DNA of 43,661 nt, taken from assembly GCA_910588815.1 (NCBI GenBank), contig CAJUQY010000022.1:1-43661 (forward strand), given 5' to 3'. The stretch comes from an uncultured Lachnospiraceae bacterium. Lineage in GTDB: Bacteria; Bacillota; Clostridia; Lachnospirales; Lachnospiraceae. Under the pieces are notes generated by a model. It had not been told where the DNA came from. It worked only from the letters and a program-made list of their open reading frames with translations, and did no database searches. Positions 24,641 through 33,560 of this stretch are shown here, piece by piece (within the stretch, counting starts at the first letter, position 1; every line of letters begins with the position of its first letter). The translations under genes and the position numbers were made by a program.

Positions 24641-26436
24641 CTGTCCGCCCCCTCCCCGTAAGGCACCGCCGGAATATGGATCGTGACTGTCGTTCCTTCA
24701 TCCGGCTCGCTCTCGACCTGAAGGCCATATATTTTTCCGAAATACAATTGGATCCTCTCGTTGACATTGCCAAACCCGATGCCGGAGCCCCTCGTCCTCG
24801 GCAAAATCTCCCCCCTTAAAAGCGCTTCTATGGTCTCCTCCGTCATGCCTAGACCATTGTCGCTTACACTGATAAAAACGTCTTCCCCCTCCTTCCTGGC
24901 CCGCACATCAATCCGCCCGTCCTCATCCATAAATTCAATTCCGTGGTAAAGGGCATTTTCCGCCAAAGGCTGTACCACCAGCTTAATTGTGGACATGGCG
25001 CAGACCTCTTCCTCCGCCTCAATGGAAAACTCAAATTTGTTTTTAAAGCGCATTTGCTGGATGGTCAGATAATTGCGCACGTGCTCCAGTTCATCCCGGA
25101 CGGGAATAATATTCCGCCCTTTGCTTAAACTGATCCGGAACAGCCTGGCCAAGGAGGTCACAATGCGGACCGCCTCCTGATGCCGCTCATTTTCAATCAT
25201 CCACACGATAATGTCCAGGGTATTATATAAGAAATGTGGATTGATCTGCGACTGGAGGGCGTCCAGTTCGCTCTTTCTCTTGGACTCGTGCTCCGCCACT
25301 GTGGCCTCCATGAGCCGTTTCATCTCGTCCACCATATCCTGAATGGCCCGCCCCAAATGCATAACCTCATAGGAACCGCCCGTATAGATGACCGTCTCGA
25401 GATTTCCCTCCTCCATCTCATGGACGCTCTGCTCCAGCCTGCGAATGGGATCCGTCAGCATGGAGGAAACCCTGGAATTGACCGCCACCAGCACCAAGAG
25501 CAGCGCCAGAATGATGCAGGCGATGAACATCCGATTCTGAAAGGTATTGAAGGAAAATCTTCTCCCCGGCATAACTCCCACCAGCTTCCAACCGGTATAG
25601 CCCACCGTCTTCACGGTCAGAACCCGCGCTTCTCCCTCAAAGGTTTCTTTATGGTTCCCGTCGGAAAGAGCCGCAGCCTCAAGGTTGCTCTCCTTAGCCA
25701 GGCCCGAAAAGATCAGCTGCTTCTGGGGATGATAGATGATATTCCCCTCCCGGTCCGTCAGATAAATATACCCTCGGTTTCCCAGGGTTGCCTTACTCAT
25801 GATCTGTTCCAGGCCGCTGTATTTGAGATTGATCAAAAGAACACCCTGCTGCGTACTCTTGTCCCTGGTGATCTCCACAGAGCTGCTTAGGGGGATGACC
25901 CATTTGAAGGGGCTGACCGTATCCAAAAACACATTCTGGATCATTGGGTTAAAAAAGTGCAGATCTTCTGTCTTCTGAACAGATTTTACAAACCATTCCT
26001 GTCCCATGATATTGACATTCTGCTTGGGGGTCGCCGGCGGTGCCGTGGCTAAGACCTTCCCCGTCATGGAAAAGATCGCCATGTTCTCCACACTGCTCTG
26101 GTTCGCTTCGTAAAGAAGCTGCAGCTTTTCCGTCACGGCCTCATCATCCAGGTTTGTATTTTTAATGACATTGTAATAGAAAGCATCCGAGATCCGCATC
26201 TTTTCCCGGAGGTAAGTTTCCAGAGCCTGATTGACCTGAGAGATCAAAATCTGGTTTTCCGAAAGCATGCTCTCCTCCAGCTGGTCGGAAAACCGGCGAT
26301 AGAAGAAAAACGCCGTCAGCATCACAACCAGCACCGCACTGACCGTAAAGGTCAAAAAGACACTGTAGCGGATACTGCTCCTTCCGTGAAGGCTTAAGAT
26401 GCGGGCCAGAACCCCCTGTTTCTTTCCCTTCTCCAT
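24628..26436 (-). CDS. YesM/LytS-type sensor histidine kinase
   Basis: About 602 residues from ATG 26436 (AGGTAG overlapping the regulator stop). One membrane helix (YSVFLTFTVSAVLVVMLTAFFFY), a Cache-like extracellular domain (about 45-290), a second helix, a HAMP linker, then the His-kinase domain with LQSQINPHFLYNTLDIIVW, whose His is phosphorylated, and ATP-binding motifs ENALYHGIE, SDNGLGM and GSGIGFGNVNERI. It follows the regulator gene by four bases and precedes two anchored binding proteins. It probably reads sugar-bound sensor protein at the membrane and phosphorylates the 26441-28048 regulator. Confidence 0.9.
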   Translation of the reverse strand: MEKGKKQGVLARILSLHGRSSIRYSVFLTFTVSAVLVVMLTAFFFYRRFSDQLEESMLSENQILISQVNQALETYLREKMRISDAFYYNVIKNTNLDDEAVTEKLQLLYEANQSSVENMAIFSMTGKVLATAPPATPKQNVNIMGQEWFVKSVQKTEDLHFFNPMIQNVFLDTVSPFKWVIPLSSSVEITRDKSTQQGVLLINLKYSGLEQIMSKATLGNRGYIYLTDREGNIIYHPQKQLIFSGLAKESNLEAAALSDGNHKETFEGEARVLTVKTVGYTGWKLVGVMPGRRFSFNTFQNRMFIACIILALLLVLVAVNSRVSSMLTDPIRRLEQSVHEMEEGNLETVIYTGGSYEVMHLGRAIQDMVDEMKRLMEATVAEHESKRKSELDALQSQINPHFLYNTLDIIVWMIENERHQEAVRIVTSLARLFRISLSKGRNIIPVRDELEHVRNYLTIQQMRFKNKFEFSIEAEEEVCAMSTIKLVVQPLAENALYHGIEFMDEDGRIDVRARKEGEDVFISVSDNGLGMTEETIEALLRGEILPRTRGSGIGFGNVNERIQLYFGKIYGLQVESEPDEGTTVTIHIPAVPYGEGADRWGK

Positions 26437-26440
26437 AGGC

Positions 26441-28048
26441 CTACCTGCTCCGGTATTTGGTCGGCGAGACACCAAATCGTTTTTTGAACACATAGCTGAA
26501 GTAATTGGCTTCCGGATACCCCACCTTGGACGCGATCAGATAGGTCTTGTCCTCCGTGGTCCGCAAAAGCTCTACCGCCTTATTCAAACGCACCTCCGTC
26601 AAATAATTCACATAACTGCTGCCTGTCTCCTGCTTGAAAATCGTAGAAAAATAGGAAGGGCTTACATGGAGCTCTTTACAGAGCCTGTCCACGGAAAGTC
26701 CCGGATCCGCATAGTTCTTTTCAATATACTCCCTGGCCTCATCCACTGTATTTCTGGTGGTTGCCGCCCGCTTCCTTTCAATGGCAAGGCTTAAATTCAT
26801 ACAGGTGTCAAAAAGCCACCCGGACAACTCCCCCGCACTCTGGAAAGCCGTGATCAGATCCAGGTAATTGCCGCCGTGCCCCACAATCTGCTCCATGGAG
26901 AGGCCGTATTTTTCCACAATCTGCGTCACCGTATTCAAAAGCCCGATCATATAGAGCTGGTCGTTCCTGGCCAGAGCGTCCGTCTCCTCGGCTTTCTCCA
27001 CAATGGCCTCCACCGCCGCCCGGACTTTTTTCTCCTCTCCTCCCCCAAAGGTGGCCGCTTTTGTGAGAAGCGCCGCTTCCTCGCCTCCAAAACACACCGG
27101 CGCAGATACGGAATCATCCACGTCCTGATAGCAGATCACCCGGCCGCTTCCCAGAATTGCCCGGTATTCTAAAGCGGAAAATGCTTCCCTGTAGGATTCC
27201 GGAATTCTCTGATACCCCTCTCCCGTTCCGCCAAGCCCCACTGTCAGACTGACCCCAAAAATCCTCTGGCATTTTCTGCAGGCGCTCTCCAGAATATCTA
27301 AAAGCCCGGAAGGTTCCTGCTCCCAATCCATGGAAATAATCAGAATCAGATAGGCTTTATAGGTCCAGAGCGCCGGAACAAAGTCCGGCAAAAGCTGCTC
27401 TTCCAAAAATTTCCCCACGGAGATCCGCAGCATTTCCTGCTCCTTCCCCGTCCGCTTTCCCTCCGGAGGATGGCCGACTCTGGCCGCCGCCGCCAAATGA
27501 AATGCCTTCTCCCTGCCCGGAATCTGGAGCTCCTCCAGATGGCCCTCCACGTCTCCTTCCTCGAAAAGCCCCCGGACAAAATCCGTCAAAAACCGTTCCC
27601 GGATCACCGGAAGCATTTCCTCATAGCTTTTCCTCAGCCGTTCAATGCTCCTGTTTTCCGCAATCACCGTGTCTAATTCCTGTTTTACCCTGGTGAGCAC
27701 CTGGCCAAGCTCCTCCGCATTGACCGGCTTTAACACATACTCGATCACATTGAGGCGGATAGCTTCCTTGGCATACTCAAATTCATCAAAACCGGAAAAC
27801 ACGATCAGCTTGATGGGGGAATGCTTTTCCTGCAGCACCCTTCCAAGCTCCAGCCCGTCCATAAAAGGCATTTTGATATCCGTAAGGATCACATCCAGAT
27901 CCAGAGTCTCCGCCTTTTCCAATGCCTCGATCCCGTTTTCCGCATCGGCCACCACCTCAAAGCCCAGCCCCTCCCAGTCCATCTTTTTCACGATCGCCTT
28001 CCGAACCTCTTCCTCGTCATCCACGATCATGATCTTATAAAGCTCCAT
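26441..28048 (-). CDS. YesN-type response regulator with AraC DNA-binding domain
   Basis: 535 residues. The receiver (1-120) has D10/D11, phospho-acceptor D57 (LTDIKMP) and the YVLKP Lys. A poorly conserved middle region follows (about 140-420). The C-terminal AraC double helix-turn-helix (about 430-535) includes VDRLCKELHVSPSYFSTIFK and VGYPEANYFSYVFKKRFG. SD GAGGAGGGG precedes ATG 28048. It is first in the sensory cluster and is the probable activator of mglBAC. Confidence 0.92.
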   Translation of the reverse strand: MELYKIMIVDDEEEVRKAIVKKMDWEGLGFEVVADAENGIEALEKAETLDLDVILTDIKMPFMDGLELGRVLQEKHSPIKLIVFSGFDEFEYAKEAIRLNVIEYVLKPVNAEELGQVLTRVKQELDTVIAENRSIERLRKSYEEMLPVIRERFLTDFVRGLFEEGDVEGHLEELQIPGREKAFHLAAAARVGHPPEGKRTGKEQEMLRISVGKFLEEQLLPDFVPALWTYKAYLILIISMDWEQEPSGLLDILESACRKCQRIFGVSLTVGLGGTGEGYQRIPESYREAFSALEYRAILGSGRVICYQDVDDSVSAPVCFGGEEAALLTKAATFGGGEEKKVRAAVEAIVEKAEETDALARNDQLYMIGLLNTVTQIVEKYGLSMEQIVGHGGNYLDLITAFQSAGELSGWLFDTCMNLSLAIERKRAATTRNTVDEAREYIEKNYADPGLSVDRLCKELHVSPSYFSTIFKQETGSSYVNYLTEVRLNKAVELLRTTEDKTYLIASKVGYPEANYFSYVFKKRFGVSPTKYRSR

Positions 28049-28091
28049 GGATTCGCCCCCCTCCTCGGTCGTATGATAACAATCTGAACGA

Positions 28092-29366
28092 CTAGAACAC
28101 TGCCGTCTTCCCCTTCATGATCCCGACGATCGTCTCCTCCGTTCCCACCATGCCGGGATTGGCGATCCGCCCTATATTCCTCATGGTCTCCTCCGGCGTC
28201 TCCCCGCCGATGCCGTGGCACGCCTCGATCTGTATGCCGGAAAGTCCAAGCTCTGCCGCCGAAAATCCGGTTTTTACAGCAGAAATAACCTTCATGACAC
28301 ATCCATGGTTCCCTCCCTGGCAGATCATGCCGACAATGGAGTTTGCCATATTATAGAGTGTACGGACTACCGCCTCGGGATCCCCTCCCCGAAGCAGGGT
28401 AAGGCCGCAGGCCATCCCGGTTCCCGCAGCCACGCCGCAGCCGCAGAGGGCGGACAGAAGCCCGGAATACTGCTTGATGTACATGGTAACAAGATAACTG
28501 AGGACCGTCGCCCGAAAAAGCATAAGCCCGGAATGCCCCTCTGCCTCCTTGACTCCGTACAGGGGCAGCGTGCTGATGATGCCGTGGTTTCCGCTGCCTG
28601 TGATGCTCATCGCCGGACAGTCAAGACCCAGGACCCTTGCCTCGGCGGCGGCCGCCGCCAGAAGCACTGCAGTCTTTTCCGCATCCCCGGAAATCTGCCG
28701 GCCGCCGTTCTTCTTAAGCAGCTCCCCCGCGATCACGCACCGCCTCGAGGAAAAGCCAGCCTCTGCCAGCTCCCGATTAATCCGGTAAGCCTCGCCAATG
28801 AACTCGGTCTCCTCCCGGGAAGCCTCCATGGCAAAGGCTGTCATCTCCGCCAGGGATGCCCGCCTGATGTCGCTCCCCGTCTCCGAAGCGCCCTTCTGTC
28901 CCCGCTCATCCAGAAGTATCTCCTGATTTTTCCGCAGGAAGCAGACATTTGTGTGGCTTCCGAAAATCCGCGCCTCACAGACATCATGCTCTGTCGCAAC
29001 CTCCGCCTCAATGGAAATATCCGGGCTGATCTCGCCCAGAGAGACCGTCACATTCCCAAGGGCAATCTGCCCTTCGCAGAAACGGACGTCCTCCTCCGTA
29101 ACGGCGTCCAGAACCAACAGCCCCGCATCCGGCTTCCCGAACCAGCAGCCAAGGGCGGCGGCATATTCGTTTCCCACTTTGCTGGTGTTGGGGATCCCAC
29201 AGGTAAACGCATTTTTAAAGATGCCCGAATTGACGCGGACCGTAACCTTCTTCGGCGCCTCCCCGCTTAAGTCCCGAGCCTTTGCACAGGCCAGCGCAAT
29301 GGCGGCAGGCTCCGTCACGCCGAGCGCCGGCTTCATATCCTGCCGGATCAGACTCAAAAAATCCAT
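28092..29366 (-). CDS. L-cysteine desulfidase / UPF0597 (YhaM-CyuA-like) protein
   Basis: 424 residues from ATG 29366, preceded by GGGAG. The N-terminal VTEPAAIALACAKAR and the Ser-rich HTNV stretch, and the C-terminal cysteines in SALCGCGVAAGTG, MICQGGNHGC and IEACHGIGGE, fit the serine-dehydratase-alpha/CyuA family, where three Cys bind a 4Fe-4S cluster that activates cysteine (or serine) for elimination. The expected products are sulfide, ammonia and pyruvate. It lies just after a small cysteine-rich reading frame and ahead of the galactose sensory regulator (43 bp), possibly in one transcript. The long start at 29408 is not supported by an SD. Confidence 0.85.
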   Translation of the reverse strand: MDFLSLIRQDMKPALGVTEPAAIALACAKARDLSGEAPKKVTVRVNSGIFKNAFTCGIPNTSKVGNEYAAALGCWFGKPDAGLLVLDAVTEEDVRFCEGQIALGNVTVSLGEISPDISIEAEVATEHDVCEARIFGSHTNVCFLRKNQEILLDERGQKGASETGSDIRRASLAEMTAFAMEASREETEFIGEAYRINRELAEAGFSSRRCVIAGELLKKNGGRQISGDAEKTAVLLAAAAAEARVLGLDCPAMSITGSGNHGIISTLPLYGVKEAEGHSGLMLFRATVLSYLVTMYIKQYSGLLSALCGCGVAAGTGMACGLTLLRGGDPEAVVRTLYNMANSIVGMICQGGNHGCVMKVISAVKTGFSAAELGLSGIQIEACHGIGGETPEETMRNIGRIANPGMVGTEETIVGIMKGKTAVF

Positions 29367-29371
29367 TCTGC

Positions 29372-29620
29372 CTACTCCCTTCCAAACCGAAGCCGGCAGG
29401 CTCCACATCCCTGCGCGATTGCCTCTGCTTTTTCAAAATGCATTCCCTTTTTATCGACGATTTTACCATACATGGAACAGGCCGTGTCTCAAAGCAGCCA
29501 AATCCTGTCCTCGTCGTCCGTAAGCTGTGACCACATATTCACCATGGGACAGTATCCGACCGTCAAGTCAAAGCCCTCTTCTCCCAATTTTTTGCAAATA
29601 TCGTTCTTATGTTGTATCAT
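29372..29620 (-). pseudogene. ATC-hydrolase-like fragment with in-frame TGA (remnant or recoded)
   Basis: From ATG 29620 the frame encodes MIQHKNDICKKLGEEGFDLT and YCPMVNMW, reaches TGA at 29489-29491, and in the same frame continues with DTACSMYGKIVDKK and FEKAEAIAQGCGACRLRF to TAG 29372-29374. Both halves together resemble the C-terminal end of L-2-amino-thiazoline-4-carboxylate hydrolase-like proteins, which usually have an LCD-type Cys at about the TGA position. The N-terminal part of that family is missing and the ATG has no SD. Most likely it is a decayed gene; a selenocysteine codon is possible. The start of the desulfidase gene follows within six bases. Confidence 0.45.
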
Positions 29621-29633
29621 GTTGCTATATTTT

Positions 29634-29661
29634 ATTATAAAGCTTTCGTTTCTGTTGTCAA
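29634..29661 (-). promoter_or_regulatory. Near-consensus promoter upstream of the cysteine desulfidase-like gene
   Basis: TTGACA (29661-29656) and TATAAT (29639-29634) on the minus strand, both perfect, with a 16-base spacer. Transcription would start about seven bases before ATG 29620 and run through the TGA-containing frame into the desulfidase gene. Confidence 0.75.
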
Positions 29662-29782
29662 TAAAGGGATTTGTCCATTGATACAGACTGCTATGTTTAA
29701 AAACGTTACCTCTCTCCGGCTTTTCCGTGGCCGGCGGCTCCTTGTTTACAATCCCCAGGCCTAAAAGCGCCCGTGTGTACAT

Positions 29783-29822
29783 AGAAAACGGAACAGGACT
29801 GCGCTGACCCGTTCCGTTTTCT
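29783..29822 (-). terminator. Terminator of the pur operon
   Basis: 12-bp arms AGAAAACGGAAC / GTTCCGTTTTCT (29783-29794, 29811-29822) with extra GG/CC pairing inside, located 42 bp past the purD stop. The T-rich right arm gives a termination tract; the symmetry allows function in both directions. Confidence 0.8.
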
Positions 29823-29863
29823 ATACTTCTGCTATTTCCGGCCCCTCTTTCTATTCCTCCAGC

Positions 29864-31141
29864 CTACGCCTCGTCGATGGCCTTCCCAATGTCATGGCGC
29901 ATATATTTATTCCGAAAGCTCACCCACTCTGCGGCCTTATAGGCGTTGGCACGGGCCGCCTTCAGGTTCTCGCCCTTGGCCGTCACGCCAAGCACCCGTC
30001 CACCGTTGGTGACAATCCCCCCGTCGGTCCGCTTTGTCCCTGCGTGGAACACATAATAGCCCTCTTCCTCCTTCGCCTTCACCGTATCCAGTCCCTCAAT
30101 GGCAAAGCCCTTCTCGTACCTGACCGGATATCCCTCGGAGGCCAGCACCACGCAGACCGCGGCATTGTCCTCAAACTCCAGCGTAACGTCCGAAAGAGTC
30201 CCGTCAATGCAGGCCTCCATCACGTCCACGATATCGTTCTTCATCCGGGGGATCACCACCTGGGCCTCCGGATCCCCGAACCTGGCGTTATACTCCAATA
30301 CCCTGGGGCCGTCCTCGGTCAGCATAAGGCCGAAGAAAATAATTCCTTTAAAGCTCCTGCCCTCTGCCCCCATGGCGTCCACCGTCGCCTGGTAAATATA
30401 CTTCTGACAGAACTCGTCCACCTCTTTGGTATAGAAGGGGCTGGGAGAAAAGGTTCCCATCCCGCCGGTATTAAGGCCTGTATCGCCGTCCCCAGCCCGC
30501 TTGTGATCCTGGGCGGAGGTCATAATCCGCACCGTGCTCCCGTCCACAAAGGAGAGCACCGACACCTCTCTGCCCGTCAAGAACTCCTCAATGACCATCT
30601 GGTTTCCGGCCGTGCCGAACTTCTTGTCCAGCATGATCTCCCTCACCCCCGCCTTCGCCTCTTCCAGGGTATTACAGATCAGAACGCCCTTCCCGAGGGC
30701 CAGGCCGTCCGCCTTTAACACGATGGGGAATTTTGCCGTTTCCAGGTAGGCGAGAGCCGCATCCGCATCGGTAAAATTCTCATAGGCCGCCGTGGGAATC
30801 CCGTATTTCTTCATCAGATCCTTGGAGAAGGCCTTGGAGCCTTCCAAAATGGCCGCCGCCTTCCTGGGGCCGAACACCCGGAGCCCCTCCGCCTCAAAAG
30901 CATCCACGACCCCGGCTACCAGAGGATCGTCCATGCCGATCACCGTAAGGTCAACGGCGTGTTCCTTCGCAAAGGTCACAAGCGCCGGGAAATCCAGCAC
31001 ACCGATGGGCACACATTCGGCATACTCCTCAATCCCCGCATTGCCCGGTGCACAGTAGATCTTCTCCACCCGGCTGCTCTTTGAAATCTTCCAGGCAAGG
31101 GCATGCTCCCTGCCGCCGCTTCCCACAATCAATATATTCAT
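29864..31141 (-). CDS. purD: Phosphoribosylamine-glycine ligase
   Basis: 425 residues, normal PurD length. GSGGREHALAWK at the N-terminus, the ATP-grasp core with LKADGLALGKGV, SAQDHKRAGDGDTGLNTGGM and EYNARFGDPE are PurD signatures. It joins phosphoribosylamine and glycine with ATP in purine synthesis. SD AAGGAGG precedes ATG 31141. Last gene of purE-purM-purN-purD. Confidence 0.97.
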   Translation of the reverse strand: MNILIVGSGGREHALAWKISKSSRVEKIYCAPGNAGIEEYAECVPIGVLDFPALVTFAKEHAVDLTVIGMDDPLVAGVVDAFEAEGLRVFGPRKAAAILEGSKAFSKDLMKKYGIPTAAYENFTDADAALAYLETAKFPIVLKADGLALGKGVLICNTLEEAKAGVREIMLDKKFGTAGNQMVIEEFLTGREVSVLSFVDGSTVRIMTSAQDHKRAGDGDTGLNTGGMGTFSPSPFYTKEVDEFCQKYIYQATVDAMGAEGRSFKGIIFFGLMLTEDGPRVLEYNARFGDPEAQVVIPRMKNDIVDVMEACIDGTLSDVTLEFEDNAAVCVVLASEGYPVRYEKGFAIEGLDTVKAKEEEGYYVFHAGTKRTDGGIVTNGGRVLGVTAKGENLKAARANAYKAAEWVSFRNKYMRHDIGKAIDEA

Positions 31142-31151
31142 CCGTTCCTCC

Positions 31152-31775
31152 TTACACCCGGACTACCCGTCCGTCCTCCACCCGTATCTTCCCGTTCGCG
31201 ATCAGGCCTATGGCCTCCGGCAGGATCTCCCACTCTGCTTCCTCCATGACCCGAAGCTGCAGGCTCTTTGGCGTATCGTCATCCTGCACCGCCACCGCCT
31301 TCTGCAGAATAATGGGGCCGGTGTCCGTTCCCTCGTCCACAAAATGGACCGTGGCCCCCGTCACCTTCACGCCCCGCCCCAGGACGCTTTCATGGACCTT
31401 TAACCCGTAATTTCCCGTTCCGCAGAAAGAAGGAATCAGGGACGGATGGATGTTGATAATCCGATTCCTGTATTTCTTTATCAATTCCTCCGGGAGCACC
31501 ACCAGAAAACCGGCCAGCACGATCAGATCCAGCCGGAATTCATCCAGGGTTTCCACCAATGCCTTATGAAATGCCCCCCTGGTTTCATAATCCTTCGGGG
31601 AGACGCATACTCCCGGGATCCCGTGCTCCTTTGCCCGCGTAAGGGCGTAGGCGCCGGCGTTGTTGCTCACCACCGCCGCAAGCTCCACCCCCGTAACCGC
31701 GCCTGCCTCCACCTTGTCTATGATCGCCTGAAGATTGGTTCCTCCGCCGGAGACGCACACGCCGACCCTCAGCAT
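31152..31775 (-). CDS. purN: Phosphoribosylglycinamide formyltransferase
   Basis: 207 residues. GGGTNLQA at the N-terminus, the catalytic NIHPSLIPSFCG (Asn and His) and HFVDEGTDTGPII (catalytic Asp) are intact. It transfers a formyl group from 10-formyl-THF to GAR. Its ATG 31775 overlaps the purM stop by seven bases, so translation is coupled. Confidence 0.97.
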   Translation of the reverse strand: MLRVGVCVSGGGTNLQAIIDKVEAGAVTGVELAAVVSNNAGAYALTRAKEHGIPGVCVSPKDYETRGAFHKALVETLDEFRLDLIVLAGFLVVLPEELIKKYRNRIINIHPSLIPSFCGTGNYGLKVHESVLGRGVKVTGATVHFVDEGTDTGPIILQKAVAVQDDDTPKSLQLRVMEEAEWEILPEAIGLIANGKIRVEDGRVVRV

Positions 31776-32794
31776 AAGGTCACTCCCTTTTCCCCGGCCT
31801 CGATTCTTCCGATCACATAAGGCTTCTCTCCGGCCGTCCGCACCGCCTCCATGGCTGCGTCCGCCTGGTCCGGGGCCACCGCCAGCACCATACCGATTCC
31901 CATGTTGAAGGTGTTATACATCATCTTCTCCTCAATGTCTCCGTCCTTTGCCAGAAGTCCGAAAACAGGGGGAACCGGATAGCTGCCCTTCTCAATAACT
32001 GCGCGGGTTCCTTCCCTTAACATACGGGGCACATTTTCATAAAAACCGCCGCCGGTGATGTGGCTGCAGGCCTTCACGTTCACCCCGGCCTCTTTTACAC
32101 TCTTCAACGCCTTCACATAAATTTTCGTCGGCGTAAGCAGTGTCTCTCCCAGGGTCGCTCCCAGGGATTCGCAGTAGGTGCTGAGGCTCTCCTGTGACAT
32201 GGAAAAGACCTTCCGCACCAGGGAATAACCGTTGGAATGAATACCGGAAGAGGCCATACCGATAAGTACGTCCCCCACAGCGAGAGCCTTCCCGTCGATC
32301 AACGCCTTCCGGTCCACGATTCCCACCGCAAATCCGGCCAGGTCATACTCTTCCTCCGGGTAAAAGCCCGGCATCTCCGCCGTCTCCCCGCCGATTAAAG
32401 CCGCCCCTGCCTGCCTGCACCCTTCCGCCACACCGCTCACAATCGTGGCGATTTTCTCCGGCTCATTTTTGCCGCAGGCGATGTAATCCAGGAAAAACAA
32501 AGGTTCGCCGCCTGCACAGGCAATATCGTTCACACACATAGCCACACAATCAATACCGATGGTATCATGCTTATCCAGGGCAAAAGCCAGCTTAAGCTTC
32601 GTGCCGACCCCGTCCGTCCCGGATACCAGAGTCGGATGCTCCATGGCCTTAAAGGCATCCATGGCAAAGGCTCCCGAAAAACCTCCGAGCCCTCCGAGAA
32701 CCTCCGGGCGCATAGTACCCTGTACATGCTTTTTCATCAGTTCCACGGCCTTGTAACCGGCCTCAATATCAACCCCTGCTTTCTTATAATCCAT
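31769..32794 (-). CDS. purM: Phosphoribosylformylglycinamidine cyclo-ligase (AIR synthetase)
   Basis: 341 residues, standard for PurM. Motifs DYKKAGVDIEAG, GTDGVGTKLKLA, DCVAMCVNDI, IGGETAEMPGFY and HITGGGFYENVPR are present. It closes the imidazole ring using ATP. SD AGGAGG precedes ATG 32794. A 70-bp gap separates it from purE; a short hairpin may lie there, but I see no promoter. Confidence 0.97.
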   Translation of the reverse strand: MDYKKAGVDIEAGYKAVELMKKHVQGTMRPEVLGGLGGFSGAFAMDAFKAMEHPTLVSGTDGVGTKLKLAFALDKHDTIGIDCVAMCVNDIACAGGEPLFFLDYIACGKNEPEKIATIVSGVAEGCRQAGAALIGGETAEMPGFYPEEEYDLAGFAVGIVDRKALIDGKALAVGDVLIGMASSGIHSNGYSLVRKVFSMSQESLSTYCESLGATLGETLLTPTKIYVKALKSVKEAGVNVKACSHITGGGFYENVPRMLREGTRAVIEKGSYPVPPVFGLLAKDGDIEEKMMYNTFNMGIGMVLAVAPDQADAAMEAVRTAGEKPYVIGRIEAGEKGVTLC

Positions 32795-32864
32795 ATCTTC
32801 CTCCTGTAAATATCTTATTCTCGCGCAGGCAGTGTACCCGAAGGACGCTTAGTACCCTGTCGCC

Positions 32865-33392
32865 TTACTGCGAGGTATTTGATTTCTGTTTCAAATATTC
32901 CTTGCGGCCGAGCCCGGAAAGCTTCTCTGCCTTCGCAGCCACCTGCTCCTTCAGGTTCGCCGAATAGGCTTTCAGCCTATCAAGCAGCGCCTTATCCGAC
33001 ACTGCCAGCATCTTCGCCGCCAGAATCCCGGCATTGGCGCCTCCGTTAATGGCAACTGTGGCCACGGGAATGCCGGAGGGCATCTGAACGATGGAATAGA
33101 GGGAGTCTCTTCCGCCCAGTGATGTGGTATGCATGGGAACCCCGATGACCGGAAGGGGAAAAATCGCCGCGCACATACCGGGAAGGTGTGCGGCCATGCC
33201 CGCCCCTGCAATGATCACCTTAAATCCCTTCGCCTCCGCGGATTTCGCATATTCAAAAAACACGTCCGGCTCTCTATGGGCAGAAATAATCGTCATCTCA
33301 TAGTCCACTCCAAGCTCATCAAGGACATCGGCCGCCTTGCCCATGACTGCCAGATCCGAATCACTTCCCATCACAATTCCCACTTTTGCCAT
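32865..33392 (-). CDS. purE: N5-carboxyaminoimidazole ribonucleotide mutase
   Basis: 175 residues from ATG 33392, chosen because AGGAG lies seven bases upstream; an earlier ATG has no suitable SD distance. MGSDSDLAVM and the catalytic SAHREPD are the class I PurE signatures, with GVPMHTTSLGG-type substrate contacts. It normally works with PurK, which is not in the window. First gene of the pur cluster. Confidence 0.96.
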   Translation of the reverse strand: MAKVGIVMGSDSDLAVMGKAADVLDELGVDYEMTIISAHREPDVFFEYAKSAEAKGFKVIIAGAGMAAHLPGMCAAIFPLPVIGVPMHTTSLGGRDSLYSIVQMPSGIPVATVAINGGANAGILAAKMLAVSDKALLDRLKAYSANLKEQVAAKAEKLSGLGRKEYLKQKSNTSQ

Positions 33393-33429
33393 AATCATTC
33401 TCCTCTCACTGTTCAAAAATCACGCTACT

Positions 33430-33458
33430 ATCGTATCACAAAGAGCCACAGGGCACAA
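33430..33458 (-). promoter_or_regulatory. Putative purE promoter
   Basis: TTGTGC (33458-33453) and TACGAT (33435-33430) on the minus strand with a 17-base spacer, about 38 bases before the purE ATG. No purine riboswitch was seen. Confidence 0.5.
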
Positions 33459-33461
33459 GGA

Positions 33462-33560
33462 CGAAAATACTGTCGTCGGGGCCCCTGCGCTATGCTCGCA
33501 AATTCCGCCAAACCTTCCCTGCGTCTGCGCGAAGGAGCACAGGGGGCTCATAGATTTTCG
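33462..33560 (-). repeat. Long imperfect inverted repeat between aminopeptidase and purE
   Basis: CGAAAAT (33462-33468) mirrors ATTTTCG (33554-33560), and inside them CCCTG...GC stretches mirror GC...CAGGG stretches with interruptions. The folded RNA would cover the aminopeptidase stop codon and the start of the intergenic gap. It may be a rho-independent-like 3' structure ending the aminopeptidase transcript, though it lacks a clean T-run. Confidence 0.4.

Noticed and set aside
28215..29270. Plus-strand open frame of 351 codons opposite the cysteine desulfidase-like gene
   Set aside because: Lies fully within a recognised gene on the other strand and shows no protein features.
29621..29782. 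N-terminal extension of the TGA-containing frame back to ATG 29782
   Set aside because: It starts inside or next to the pur terminator, precedes the consensus promoter and does not look like protein.
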